In this document: positions 35,557-47,789 of the stretch, piece after piece | Numbering within the stretch: the stretch's first letter is position 1 | How the letters are laid out: each line of letters starts with the position of its first letter | Assembly (NCBI GenBank): GCA_013397865.1 | Contig: VZTI01001782.1 | Span: 997,956-1,061,955, forward strand | Direction of reading: 5' to 3' | From: Struthidea cinerea | Taxonomy: Eukaryota > Chordata > Aves > Passeriformes > Corcoracidae | DNA: 64,000 nt | The notes under the pieces: generated by a model | The model's database searches: none | Told to the model about the DNA's origin: nothing | The model's input: the letters and a program-made list of their open reading frames with translations, nothing else | Program-made: the position numbers and the translations under genes

Positions 35557-35692
35557 TTACCTTGTAAGTTTAGTGAGACAAGAAATTAGTCTCAGGAAAA
35601 GATGAATATAATATATTGTGTTTACCTTGTCAGTTTACTGAGACAAGAAATGACTCTCAGGAAAAGATTAATATAATATATTGTGTTTACCT
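35557..35692. repeat. 65-bp tandem duplication
   Basis: Two adjacent copies with an exact 65-base period: 35557-35621 and 35622-35686, each opening TTACCTTGT(A/C)AGTTTA and closing AATATAATATATTGTGT. They are followed by six bases of a third unit (TTACCT). The copies differ by a handful of substitutions. The unit matches no repeat family I know. Confidence 0.9.
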
Positions 35693-35794
35693 GGGCTTTG
35701 GTTAAGCAAATAAAAGCTACTCATATAATAAGCTGTTGTCTTGGGCGCCAAGGGTGGAACCAGACAGGTACTGCAGAGTCCATGCCAGGTGAGC

Positions 35795-36535
35795 ATGGTC
35801 TATCCTGCACCTGAGTTGAGGCAATCCCAAGCACAAACACAGACTAGGGGATGAACAGATTGAGAGCAGCCCTGAGGAGAAGGACTTGGGGGTGCCCACG
35901 GATGGGAAGCTGAACATGACCCAGCAATGTGCTTTGGCAGCCCAGAAACCAAACGCGTCCTGGGCTGCATCCAAAGCCCCGTGGGCAGCAGGTGAGGGAG
36001 GGAATTCTTCCCCTCTTCTCTGCTCTGCTGAGATCCCACCTGCAGTGCTGCATCCAGCCCTGGAGTCCCCAACATGAAAAGGATGTGGACCTGTTGGAAT
36101 TCCAAACGAGGCCTTGAAGATGATCAGAGCATTGGAGCACCTCTCCTACGAAGACAGGCTGAGAGAGTTCGTGTTGTTCAGCCCAGATAAGAAAAGTCAC
36201 CATGAAGAACTTATAGCACCTTTGGGGACCTAGAGGAGCTACAAGAGAGGTGGAGAGGGACATTTTCCAAAGGTATGTAGCAATAGGACAAGGAACGATG
36301 GCTTTGAAATGAGACAAAGTAGATCTAGATTGTGTCTTATAAAGGAATTGTTTCCTGTGAGGATGGTGAGACAGAAGTTGTGGATGTCCCATCCCTGGAA
36401 GTGTTCAAGTCCAGGTTGGATGGGGATCTGAGCAACCTGATCTAGTGAGAGGTGTCCCTGCCCACGGCAGGTGGGTGGGAATTAGATGATCTTTATGGTC
36501 CCTCCCAGCCCAAAGCAAACTATGGTTCAGGGAAG
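35795..36535 (+). mobile_element. CR1 LINE 3' portion with ORF2 C-terminal remnant (plus strand)
   Basis: The longest CR1 copy in the window, about 740 bases. It starts in the C-terminal part of ORF2 (TATCCTGCACCTGAGTTGAG, AGCAGCCCTGAGGAGAAGGA, GAGATCCCACCTGCAGTGCT), continues through CTCTCCTACGAAGACAGGCT, and ends in the 3' UTR (CTGGAAGTGTTCAAGTCCAG, GTGTCCCTGCCCACGGCAGG, GTCCCTCCCAGCCCAAAGC). The terminal octamer is degraded. Frameshifts break the ORF2 remnant, so no functional reverse transcriptase is encoded. The long frames on either strand here are relics or shadows of it. Confidence 0.9.
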
Positions 36536-36860
36536 GCACAGACAGAGCCTCTGGTGCCTTATGTGAAAGTGGATTCAAAATAGCTTCCTAAGAATACATG
36601 GGAACCTTTCCCAATCTCCTATGACCTCACTGGATGTGCTGGTTTTTTCTGGTGTTGAGGTGCTCACCTTCACCACTGCAGCAGCCCAACTGATCTACAA
36701 GGCTGTGCCTGCTGACAGGGTGCAGAAACAGGCCCTGGGGCAAGGGGCATGTCCAGTGTAGTTCAAAGTGCTGCATAGCACACCTCCATGAGGCAGGGTG
36801 TGACATCACCCAAGATAACAGGTAAGCTCACCACTCAGGAAGAGAAGGTATCCAAATAAA

Positions 36861-36902
36861 GAACAGAATCATGGAATAATTAAGACTGGAAACTATCTCC
36901 AG
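36861..36902 (-). mobile_element. Possible tiny CR1 tail remnant (minus strand)
   Basis: AACAGAATCATGGAATAATT followed by AAGACTGGAAA resembles the reverse complement of a CR1 3' tail. Only about 40 bases match, so this could be chance. Confidence 0.4.
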
Positions 36903-39900
36903 GTATGTATAGGAGGGGTTACCTGGACTGAGAGATTAACTGCTGGAAAGCAGTCAGCACATTTGAGGGAGATGTCAAGATGTCCTTTAGGGCATGGTAA
37001 CTGAAGTGAACCTCACCCTTAGAAATTTATAAAACAATCTGGCTTGGGATAAGAGCTCTTTACTTGCTTCCAGTGTAGGAGGGGGAAGTTTGTGATGTTC
37101 ATGATGACTTTAAGGTGCTGGCAGGATGAAGACATGAAATGGGCAAAAGAGATTTGCTGAGCCTTGTAAAATGAAAGCTGAGGTGGGATCCTGTTGCTGT
37201 CGATTGATAAGAAAGTAAATGTGAGGGAAGGGGGCAAGTATAGCAGATGAAGAAGAAAAGAGTATCATGTGCAGGTAAATGTATTCAGGCTGTAAATTAA
37301 AATAATGTTGGTAACCATCATATCAAAAGTCAAAAAGATGCAAGGAAGCCTCCAGGAAGAACAAATTCTCTGAAGTTTACATATGGGGCTTGATGCATTC
37401 CTGACAAATATATTACATGGTTTCCTGTTTGAGAAAATAACCTGCCTTAATACGTTAGACCTGCACTTCCTTATATAAAGAACGGTAGTTTCATGTTTCC
37501 ATGAAACTGCTTCTTGTTTTACATCAAGGAAATGTGCAAAGCAAGAAACAATGCATGTAAAGACACGAGGACATAGCACAGTGCATGCATCACCTCCCAG
37601 CTGCCCCGTGATGCTCTAATTCTGCTTCACAAAGGAGTCAGAGGAGCTGGCAGCAGTTCACGTGAGACTGCAGAACATGTTCTACTGAATCCTCTAAGAT
37701 CTAAACTGAGCCAACAGTGCAGAGTTCAGGGCAAATATTTCTCGTTATCTCAGAAACTAGGTGGTTATGGACACCGGTACCACCTGCAAGGAGCTGAACA
37801 AACTCAACCCCTGTAACGCCCATTTGTCACTTGAAGTAAGTACAAGACTGAAGAACCGTTGAATCCAGGGGCAGCAGCTCAGATGACTTGTTCTATCTGG
37901 CTTGCAAAATTGTTCCTGTCTGTGCAGATGAAATCCCTGTGCTCACTGCCATGACTGTGCAGAACGCAGTTATTTTAAAAAAGGATTATCTCTTTTTTAC
38001 AGACAAAAGAACCTATTGTATTTCTATGTATTTATTTATTTCCCCTGCAGAATAGAGGAGAAGACTTTTAGGTATAGAAAATATGCAGGTTTTAAAACAA
38101 GATTAAGATGGGGACCAGCCAGAAATTCCAGACAAGTAATCTGGTCTGATTTATGGAGCAGCACAGTTTTATTCAGTTTAATAGGTTTATTCATTTAATC
38201 CACATTAAGTGGAACTGGAGCACTGATGTTTCATAAAGATATTGGAGGCTCCCAGAGATCAAGAAGCCACCTCTTCTACTGTTGAGCAGTGGCTTTTTTC
38301 ATTCATTGTACAAAACCCTTCACTTTGTATTTTCTTTGCATGTATCTGGCCTCAGCCTACACCTGCTAATTCCTGTTTCTCTCTGCTGTTAACAATGCCC
38401 ATTGGAAACAAAACTGTCTTCACATGAAGGTCCTCCTTGATATGTTAACACTGTGATCTGCTTCTGACAAATTAAGTAATTGAACTTTTCCACTCTCTCA
38501 CATGGATATATCTGGCCAGATGTGCACTTCTACCCAACAGATGGCTGCACAGCCCTAATCACCATCCCTTTGGAGTCAGCTCAGAGAAATGAGCTCTTTC
38601 ACAGTGAAGTTCATCTCATCCTGAAGTGAATATTTAAACCAGACTGGATAAATGTCCCTCACAGCATTCCTATTTCTCTCTAGCAACAATCAAGGAACCC
38701 TGTGCTGGCTGCTTCTCATGTCACTGCCTGCGTTATAGACTTCTGCATTTAGGCAAGATGAGTCTGACTTTTGGACTAAGGCATTTTCCCAGCTTTGAAT
38801 CATTTCCTTGTCTTCCTCCTCTGCACATCACACTGATGAGGCTTTGCAGATCTCCAGCAGGTGCATGGTGTTATTGCCTATGTATGAGACTCACTCTCAA
38901 ATGCTGGGGGTGCCCACAGGGGCAGTTCACTGAAAATCTGGTTAGGGAGATAGAGCTGGATTTCATTATTTGCGCTGTCCACAGTTTGTACTTGTTATTG
39001 ATTGTACCTTTCTAATAAGTTGCATGTGGCACAGATGAGAAAATGCCTTAATAATTATGGTCTCCTGGAAAAAGAACAGATTATGTAACTATTGATCCTA
39101 ATATTTTTGTTCCATAACTCTTTTCCATTTTTCTGATACTAAAAACCGTTGTTGCATCACAGGTTTCAGCTCCTTCCATCCACCTTGGTTTCCAACATTA
39201 GCCATTCAGCTGTATCTACTCATAACAGGCTCAGCCACTAGCCCTGCCAGACAGCTGCCAGCTGTTTTATTGTTAAATAAATTCTTACATCTGTCAAGTT
39301 ATAAAGCAGAGACCAATGAATCCATTCTTGATGGCTTTTTTTTTCTCTGTCACTTGAAGAAGACATGCTAAGGATTAAATACCCTCTGCAACAAATGCCA
39401 AAAGATTTGTGTATCTCAGTATGTTCCCTTTATTCATACAAAGCGTGTTAAGTGTTGGGGTGTTGACCATCAATCTGTTGTGGCTTATTAGGCCTGAAGG
39501 AAAGAAGTGTAATGAAAATCCCTTCTCCCGCCCAGCATCTTTTCCCTGTGTTACGAATGGCTGGTTGGAATGTTCTCATGTGATAAATATGATTGATATA
39601 TTTATATATTGCCTACTTGCACAGTGGCAGGTAGGGCTGAGGAGGAATTTCCAATCTTTCTGGTTGGGAGAAAGGAGTTTTCCCAAGAGAATCCTGCTGT
39701 TCCATGTGGGTGTCTTCTACCACCATCTGCAGGAGCAGCTCAGGGAAGTCCTATCCCCATCTGTCCCTCTCTCCCCTCTGTTTTGCCCATTCTCTCTCCA
39801 TTCTTGTCTTCTCCCCACCATCACATTCACTAGCTCTGTTTGTAGATACTTTCAGGAAAATGAACAGCACTTTTGGACAAGTGTTCCCATTTTTACTTAG

Positions 39901-41406
39901 CTCTGTCTGTGCCCCCACAGATGTCCAGGCCATGCTAGAGAACCAAGTTTCAGCCTACACTTGCTGATTCATCTGACACCAACCGCCTCTTTACCCATAA
40001 ACTGGTCCAATGAAGATAATGAGAGCAAATTCATTACAGCATTTATTACTTTGCCTTCTCACTTGCTCTTACCATGTTCTTTTGGGACAGGAAGAATGAA
40101 TTGCAGCAAAGAAGAGATTCCTCAAAAAATTTGATTTTTCTGGTTGAATTTTGCTGTACACTACTGCAGTCAGTGAGCTGAGATGTGCAGGTGGGATCAC
40201 ACCACTCCCCTGCAGCTCCACACTGCTCTAAAAGTGATTTGTATCCAGTTAGTTTAAGTTGGTAGGAATCAGCTTCAGTTAAATCAATATAATGTGGGCT
40301 TGTGTTGATTTGAGAAGGTCCACACAATGTGTTGTGCTGGTTCAAATAATCATTTTAAAAATCTTTGGAAGCCGTAGTTAAAAACCAGCACATAAGCCAG
40401 TTTGAGAGCTCCAGATAAACTGAGTATTTTTAGTGGTGGATCATTGCAGGAGTAGTAAAGTCTAGGCAAAAGCGAAAATCTTGTGGGATAAAAGTGAAAG
40501 TGTTAAAAACATGAAACAATTCAGTAAGAATTCAAACCATGTCTGGCATTTTGAAACTAATCTTTACTTAGTTAATGTAATCGTGCTTTAAAAAAAAAAT
40601 GTAGTTTGTTCATTTCTTCATTTATTTTTCTGCTTTTTATATCAGAAAATTTTTATGATCATCTGTTCACAACATCACACAAACAACCCTGTGACAATTG
40701 GAATAATGTTTCCTTGAGGATTAGGGGAATTTGTGGTAAGAATCATTGCTTCATGAGGGAACAATCAAGCACTCATTGCCGGCATCTTTGTTGCTTAATT
40801 TCTTTGTGCCTCTACCTTGATTTGTTTCTCAAATTTAACAAAGAAGGGTATGAAGCAACAAAAAAATCTAAAATTACAATGTAACCATATGGAAATATTA
40901 AGTTAAAGAAGTCTAAGCACTTAAACCAACTGTTCAGGGTATTTTCCCGTTAATGTTCTTACATAAATCACATTAGTTTTTATGAGAGTTATTTTTCAAA
41001 TTTATAGACTTTTTCAGATGGATCTTCATCTCCCAAGGTAGCATATGCAGAGGCTGAGTGTGTTTCTGCAAATTAAAGTCTGTGGAATTCAAAGTTTAAC
41101 TCTGACACTGGATTTGTGGATGTCATTCCATAAGCAAGTTATTAATGGACTTTTGGAAATGGCTTTTACTTTTTAGTGCTTGGCTTTAGACAGCTGAATT
41201 GTCATTTCTGCATACCCAGCATTCAAATTACAGATGTAACAAGCAATATTTGTGTGGCAATTCTAGAACTGATCTGTGCTAAGGCTTCATCCCTAACAAA
41301 ATCTGAAGGGGAGAAAAATCTCTGCCACTATTTGAGCAAACGCAGTGCATAGAAGTGTTGCTGTTGCACTGAAATCCCCCATTCCTGGAAATAGCTTTTT
41401 TGGGGG
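36903..41406. other. Unique noncoding sequence with one long chance ORF
   Basis: No gene or repeat family recognised in 4.5 kb. It includes a 163-codon plus-strand open frame (39409-39900), the longest gap-free non-repeat frame in the window. That frame has no recognisable domain, has overlapping open frames in other phases, and lacks clear splice sites. Random expectation does not exclude a frame of this length in 64 kb. Confidence 0.5.
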
Positions 41407-41944
41407 TGTTGTGGTTTAACCCTGATAGTCAGCTCATCCCCTCGTGTGGGATAGGGGAGAGAAGTGGAAGGGTAAAAGTGAGAAGATTCGTGGGTTGAGT
41501 TAAAAACAGTTTAGCAGGTAAAGCAAAAACTGCATGCCCGAGCAAAGGAATTCATTCCCCACTTCCCAGGGGCAGGTGGTGTTCAGCCATCCCCAGGAAA
41601 GCAGGGATCCATCTTCCTACCTGGGAAGACAAACACCAGCACTATGAATGTACCTTCTGCCTTCTTCTCCCCCAGATTATACACTGAGTGTGACCCCAAA
41701 TGGTCTGGAATATCCCTTGGGTCACTTGGGGTCAGCTGTCCCAGCCGTGTCCCCTCCCAGCTCCTCGTACCTCCCCAGCCTCCTCGCTGGTGGGGTGGGG
41801 TGAGGAGCAGAAAAGCCCTCGACTCTGTTTAAGCTCTGCTCAGCAGTAATGAAAACATTGGCTTTCAGCACAAATCCAAAACCCAGCAGCACCATATGAG
41901 CTGATATAAAGAAAATTAACACTATCACAGGAAAAAAATAAACA
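41407..41944 (-). mobile_element. Solo LTR, ERVL-like avian family (minus strand)
   Basis: The reverse complement of the family at 14.1 and 18.9 kb. The + strand opens TGTTGTGGTTTAACCC (the LTR 3' end) and contains CCACTTCCCAGGGGCAGGTG, TGTTCAGCCATCCCC and GGGGTCAGCTGTCCCAGCCG. It ends with CACAAATCCAAAACCCAGCA, GAAAATTAACACTATCACA and a degraded 5' terminus near 41944. The minus-strand TATA equivalent (TGTATAAT, about 41677-41684) persists, while the poly(A) signal has decayed. No clear target-site duplication or internal retroviral genes are seen, so it is a solo LTR. Confidence 0.82.
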
Positions 41945-44900
41945 TGGGAATATCTAATGATTTAGAAAAATAATATTTCTAAATAACATTTCTAGCTTTT
42001 ATGAATTATATTAATACAATGTTTATATAGTAATACTTAAATATAATGTCAATTTATATTAGTTGTATTTTAATCTATATATACTGTTTCAAATTTTGCT
42101 AGGAACATGGGCTGAATGTGCCCTGAAGGTTCAGAAAGCAGAATGCAACCCAACATTTTCCAAAATTTATTACAATATTGAATGCTATTTTAACATTGAT
42201 TTTGAGATTTGGGGATGATCTAGTTCACCATTTTGAATTTTGCATTATTGTGAAAATCAATGAGGATCTCTTGAGTGCATTTGGGAGCCATGTGGGCTGA
42301 CTGGTAGCCCTGCAGGGAACTCCCATGGAGCTGGCAGGGTTCTGTGCTTGCAGATTGCATCATCTGGAAGGTCTAAAGAGAGGCTTCAGATGCTCAGTTA
42401 GAAGTCAAGAAGCAGAAACCAGACAAAGCACAGGGTTCCGAGTACCTCACACATCCTGCAGCCCAGATTGTGCCTTGGAGCTCATGAATTCACCTTTAAC
42501 CAACCTTTTTGCACCTTTTGCATGACTGCTTATGCAGGTATGGGAGTATTTTGGAGTCACAATTTGCCTTATAGATCCTAGGTACAACTCCAACATCCAA
42601 GGAGAGGCAGTGTCTGAAAAGTGAATCTAAATATATTCGTGAGGTGAAAGTTCATCACAACAAGGCTAAGGAATAAGCAGCATAAACAAAGGAGGTGTGC
42701 TGCCAGCTAGACCTGCCTTTGGGTCAGAGGATTCTGATTCGTATTTCACTCAGTGCTTAAGCATCTTTGAACACGTGTGTGAAGCCTTTTCTCTTGCCTA
42801 AAAGACTTCTGAACAAGCTCAAGGCCTAACATTTGCCCTCTGAGGCAGGAACCAGGCCAATTTTTATGCCAAGAGGGTGCTATTCCTAGCTAGGACATGA
42901 GAGCAGTGGGATGAGAGGTTTTCCAGGCCAAATCCAAGCCCCTCCTCTAACAGCTCCTTCTTGAGGGCAGTGGGGTGTTATCCATCACTTGATATCTTTA
43001 CCCAAGACTGAGACGTGGGTAAAGACGTGGGAAGCACTGGGGAAGCACGGCTGTACATTATGCAAGAGATTTTCAGCAGAGTTGACCACGAAGGCTTCTG
43101 CTGGCCTTACAGCCACTATTTAACCTCTTTTTGCCCTACATACAGCCTGCTACCACTGAAGCCTTCACTGACTCAGGATTCCTCTGACCTTAGTTTCTCA
43201 AGCAATACAGCCTTTAAAAAGCCTTACAACTGTCTGGATCTGGGTTTTACTGCTTTGCTTGCTAGCTGTAGTCTAGTTCCTACGCCTTAAGAAAAGAGCA
43301 TGTCCATTTAATTTCAGGCTGTCGTGGCTATGAAGTGTTTTGAATAACCAAATCTTCTCTTTGTTTCTTCTGTGACGTGGGTGTGTTGAACTGGCCAGTG
43401 CACACAAAAAACCACAGCTACCCAATTCACTGTGCTGGTGATGTGGGCTGATGACTGTGCACGTCACACGGAGAGAATGCGGACATACAGAGATAAGGGG
43501 CATTGTATGGTTACACAGGATGTTTTTTAGCTTTGAGGTCACGTCTTCTGCTTCCTGTTCATTTTGGGGAACAGCGTATTCTCTTTGTTTACCCAAGGAG
43601 TCAAACAGAGCTGTAACTCCCAAACTGCAGGGTTGGAAGTACATCCTGAATGGGGCGGTTACCTGGATTACATTTCAGTGAGACAAAACCCACTGCTGTG
43701 TGCTAGAGAAAAGAGCAAATTCCTTTTCCATTTTAATGGCAGGTGACATCTGCACTGCCAACTGGTCTGCTCAATAAGCTTTTCAAAATAATCACCTCAG
43801 TGTAGCCCAGATCTCATTCCCCTCTCCTTTTCCTTTAGCTGCCATGGAGAGGGAAGGGCTGTGCTGTGCCAGAAGGGCAGCAGAATTACAGCACACAGTA
43901 ACCTCAGCCAGATTCCTTCAGCTTAAATGGCATTAAAATAAATTCTTTCATTGCAAGCAACACAGAACAAGGAAGGATAAGAGGAAAGCCTGTGCGAGGG
44001 AGCACAGCACGTTAACCAGCTGTCCTCTGCAAAGGGAAGTTTCATGGGAGACAGGTCTCTTTCAAACGCAGAGGTGTGACAGAGCTGAAAGCTCAGACAT
44101 ATCAGTGCCTGTCCCAGTGGGCTTGTTGTTGCATGATAGCTGTGCTGCTTTAGACTGGTTAAAACAATCTGCAAATTTATTCTAAAGCTGTTGCCTTGAT
44201 GTTGCTGGAGAACTTGATATGTTGAAGCCTCCTCTTTTTGCAGTCTTTACGCTTTCTCATCCCTCTCCCATCTTCAGGAAAGACCTTTGAAACAGCTTGA
44301 GACACTCCTTCTTCACAATACCCATGGATGAGCATTTTGTCAGCCTCACAGGTCCATGAAGAATTATCTTTGCAGCTCACAGCCCCCTCCTCTCACTGTG
44401 TCAGGTATTGGAGACCACCTGAAGAGCTGCAGACTCAGTGGGAATTGGAAGAACATCCAAACATATATCCATAGATAAAGAACTGAAATACAACCATGAA
44501 TCTCAGTTGTGGTATTTAAAGTTACTTAAGAAAGTGGGAGGTTTAAGATCCCAAACTTCTTAGGCAAATAAATTCTCTTTATCCTCGAGTCTTCCTTTTT
44601 TTCTTTTTCTTTTTTACTTTTTTCTTTTTTCTTAATTTTGCCAAAATTTCTGCATCTACAGGCACTTTTCAAAATCTACCCATAAATATGTTTCCAGCCT
44701 GTAGTCCATATTGTTCTGACACTGATTAGTGCTCCAAGCAGCAGGTAAGTCCCCTGCCAGAAAGACTGTACAATGAGCCCCACTCCTCTTTCCTTCCCTG
44801 GGCACCACACAGCTGCAGACAGGGTTCTTGAGTAATGACAGGGTGCTTCTGCAAACAACCGGCTGTGAAGTGACACATTCCTGTCAGCGGAGAACTCTGC

Positions 44901-46639
44901 AGATGTTCTTTAATCTCTCAACAGAGCAAATGCTTCTGTGCCACTCTAGCAGGGAAACCATCCTTGCTATAGCACATCTGAGCAACTTTGTTCTTTTCCA
45001 GAATATGCTACTGAACAACTTTGTGTGCCACGGGGAGCTGCACCAGGCAGACAAACCTGCTGACTGAGACACCACTGGACACACAGATTTATTCCTGAAG
45101 AAAAGGTTGAACAAGATAAAATCATCGTGGCAGTGTAGGGGTAATCCAAGGCTCCAGGGAACACGAACGAGCTGCAGGGTAAAGCCACTCACCATCAACA
45201 GCTGAGTGGGTAATTCACAGCAAAACACAGCTTTGATTAAGTGCACCCTTTTCCCAGCCACAGAGAAATTGTTAAAGCTCTTGGAAGTTCCCTAGCTGCT
45301 TCTAGTAATTACAAATTGGGCCCTTTATGCAGAAAACCAATGAAAGAACTGTGCATCTGTGAAATGCCCTGAAGCCCTGGAAACAGAGGATGTCACAGCA
45401 TTCAAGGTATTTCAGAGACTTTGAGGACCTTGTCACTGCATGAATTCCACCTACTTTTGAAGTCTTGTATTTTGTAGTCAAGAGAATAATGCAGAACTAT
45501 CCTTATCTTCTGTCTCCAAAGGCAGGAGCCCGGAAAAAGGAAAGCAGCATGCCAAGTGCTTGAGCAACAAGGCTGGGAGACATGAATTGTCTCATTGCAT
45601 TCTTCATAAAGATTAAAGGTCATCTGTGCTTGTCCCCTCCCTGCATAGAGCATCTAGAGACACAGAGACACCCAAAAAACAAACTCCATAGCTACTGCAG
45701 AGCCAATATCTCTGTGTAAGTGATATCCACATTCCCTAATCATCCAGCCATTCCCACATGTTGGCTTCCAGTCTGGTTGTACTCCAGAGCCAGCAAACTT
45801 CAGGCACTGCAAGAAGCAGCTCACACGTGGGTATGGATTTAGCCTAAGATAGTCAGGGAGCCCACATCACCATAGTAACTGCATGCTCTTGCATGAATTT
45901 CAGCAAATAAATGAAGCTTTTAAGTCAAGGGGTATTTACGCAGAGCAGTGCAAGAGCACACAAAGAAACTGCAACAGTCCTGAATGAGGCAGCCAGTCTT
46001 TCCTGGCTTCTTTATCCTGCTTTTCAGGAGGACTGATGGTCTGGTTGGAAGATTCCACTAATATGATTAGCCTGCCTTCAGTGTTTGACGTGGTGTTTTC
46101 AGACATGACTTGGGTATACCTACACAACACAACACTGAGCCACGTAGGACCAACCAGAAGTGTGAAAAAGCTTCTAGAGTAATGTGCACATTTTCAAAAA
46201 CTGAGGTTGTTATAGAAAAATTTAGCAGGTTTGAGTATTTCCCTTCTGACTGGTGATGTTTGTTTAGGAGCTTTTACATACTGATAATGATGGGATGCTT
46301 TGTTATTTATGAGGAAAACAAGAACTTACTTAAGCGGGGCTGGGATCCTCATTTAGTTGCCAAAAGCCCACCCACTATTCTTTAAAAAATGAAACAAAGT
46401 GTACTCACCAGGGTCAAACACGGGTACAAAGTTCTGGTTCACCCAAGCTGACTTAAAAACAGCCTGGCTGGGAGGGGTGCGGTCAAGCATTCGGCCTGCT
46501 GGCCGCTCTGACTGCCTTAACTCGTCTGTGTCTGCAGGATGTTGACTTCCCCTTTAGTCACAAGTTTGCAGAAGTGTTATTAAAAAAGGAGAATCTGACT
46601 ACTCCAGGAACTCTGGAGTCAGAAGGAAGAAAAGCATTT
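41945..46639. other. Unique noncoding sequence
   Basis: Very AT-rich from 41930 to 42260, then moderate. A T/C-rich low-complexity tract lies at about 44585-44640. Open frames of 123-125 codons on the minus strand (43273-43644 and 44884-45261) have no recognised domain. A pyrimidine tract ending in CTGCAG at 46537 precedes a 57-codon open stretch (46538-46708) that soon enters LTR-like sequence. Confidence 0.5.
44585..44640. repeat. T/C-rich low-complexity tract
   Basis: CTTTTT-type units (CTTTTTCTTTTTT) form an imperfect polypyrimidine run. Simple sequence, directly visible. Confidence 0.8.
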
Positions 46640-47029
46640 TTATTGGGCCTGTCTGAGAGTGAGTTCATTTTCCCGTGGCAGCCCTCACAGTGCTCTGCTG
46701 GGCATTGGTAGCTGGAAAGGCGTTGGTAACACAGCAGCGTTTGACTCCTGCTGAGCAGAGCTGGCACAGCACCAGCACTGTCTCCCCAGCATCCCTCCAT
46801 CAAGGGGCTGGGGGCGGGCAAGATCCGGGGAAGGGACACAACCAGGCCAGCTGACCCAAATTAACCAAAGGGATATTCCATACAGTATGACATCAGCTAT
46901 GATATAAATGCTAAGAAAAGGAGGACAAACAGGCTGCATTCATTATTTACAATATTTGCTGTCTGGAAAAACTACTACACGTGCTGAAGTCTGGTTTCCT
47001 GGGAAGCGGCTGAACATCACTTGCTGGTG

Positions 47030-47035
47030 GGAAGA
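47030..47035. repeat. Left copy of 6-bp target-site duplication (GGAAGA)
   Basis: GGAAGA at 47030-47035 matches 47544-47549 exactly, and the pair brackets the nested LTR. Removing the insert and one copy restores sequence collinear with the related LTRs. Confidence 0.6.
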
Positions 47036-47543
47036 TATTGTAGTGGGGGCGTCGGTGGATCGATGCCGTGTTTATTCCATAGGGTCCCTCGTGGACATGC
47101 TCAGGCGGCACTCTCCTGGCACCTACGCGTGCACACGACCTCACTCTCGCAGGTAGCCGTGAGCAGCCACTCACACACACAGCCTATGCACAAACTGGAG
47201 ACAAAAAGGCGAGAGGGGTTCTCTGCATGCAGTCCTGAGGCGTTTAATGGAACTGACACACGCGACGGGAACAGAGGCAAAGAACCAAGAACAAAAGCCC
47301 GCACGTGGTTTTTATCCTGAAGGGTCCCAGGGGCGGGCAGAGCATCAGAAGCCAATTTGAGCTAGGGGGTAGAGGCAAGGTTGAGTGACATAACAGGGGC
47401 CAATGGGAGAAGGGAGGGGAGGAGGGAAAGGACCAGTGACCAGTGAGATCTTGGTAAAGGGAGAACTTTCTGGCACAGTGGTGTGGGGAGAGACCACTTC
47501 GTAGTAACATGGGGGGTGTAAAGTGGACTTAGCCACTGGAACA
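47036..47543 (-). mobile_element. Nested LTR inside the ERVL-like LTR (minus strand, ERVK-like)
   Basis: A GC-richer block inserted in the host LTR. Read on the minus strand it opens TGTTCCAGTGGCTAAGTCC, has a TATA-like ATAAAAA (47315-47309), an ATTAAA poly(A) signal (47248-47243), and ends CACTACA a few bases before the left junction. A 6-bp direct repeat GGAAGA brackets it (47030-47035 and 47544-47549), and 6 bp is the duplication length typical of class II (alpha/beta-like) retroviruses. Three extra bases (TAT, 47036-47038) separate the left repeat from the TG terminus. No internal retroviral sequence is present, so it is a solo LTR. Family assignment is by structure only. Confidence 0.65.
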
Positions 47544-47789
47544 GGAAGAAGAGAATACAATTATTTTTTTCTCTTTGCTTCAGCGCATGTGAACTTTTGC
47601 TTTTGCTCTAGTAAATTGCCTTATCTCAAGCTATAAGTTATTTTCCATCTTATTTTCCCTCAGTTGAGAAGGGGGAGTGATAGAGTGGCTTGATGGGCAC
47701 CTGGTGTTCAGCCAAGGTCAACCCACCACAACATAAGAAAGAATGAACAGAAGTATTGGCATCAGTAATAGATATTCTGCAGATTGCAG

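Larger units (their letters stand above)
46640..47733 (+). mobile_element. ERVL-like LTR (plus strand), split by a second LTR
   Basis: The left part (about 46640-47035) carries a diverged start, the block GGCCAGCTGACCCAAATTAA, GGGATATTCCATACAGTATG, a TATA box (TATAAA, 46903-46908) and GGCTGAACATCACTTGCTGG. The right part (47550-47733) carries CTTTTGCTCTAG, TTATCTCAAGCTATAAG and the terminus CACCACAACA. This order matches the 14.1 and 18.9 kb LTRs. The host LTR is interrupted at 47036-47543 by an unrelated LTR. Joining the flanks gives GGGAAGA-GAATAC, which fits the uninterrupted relatives. The 5' boundary is approximate. Confidence 0.75.

Noticed and set aside
35844..36392. 182-codon minus-strand frame
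   Set aside because: It lies antisense to the CR1 copy at 35795-36535 and is a shadow of the former ORF2 and UTR.
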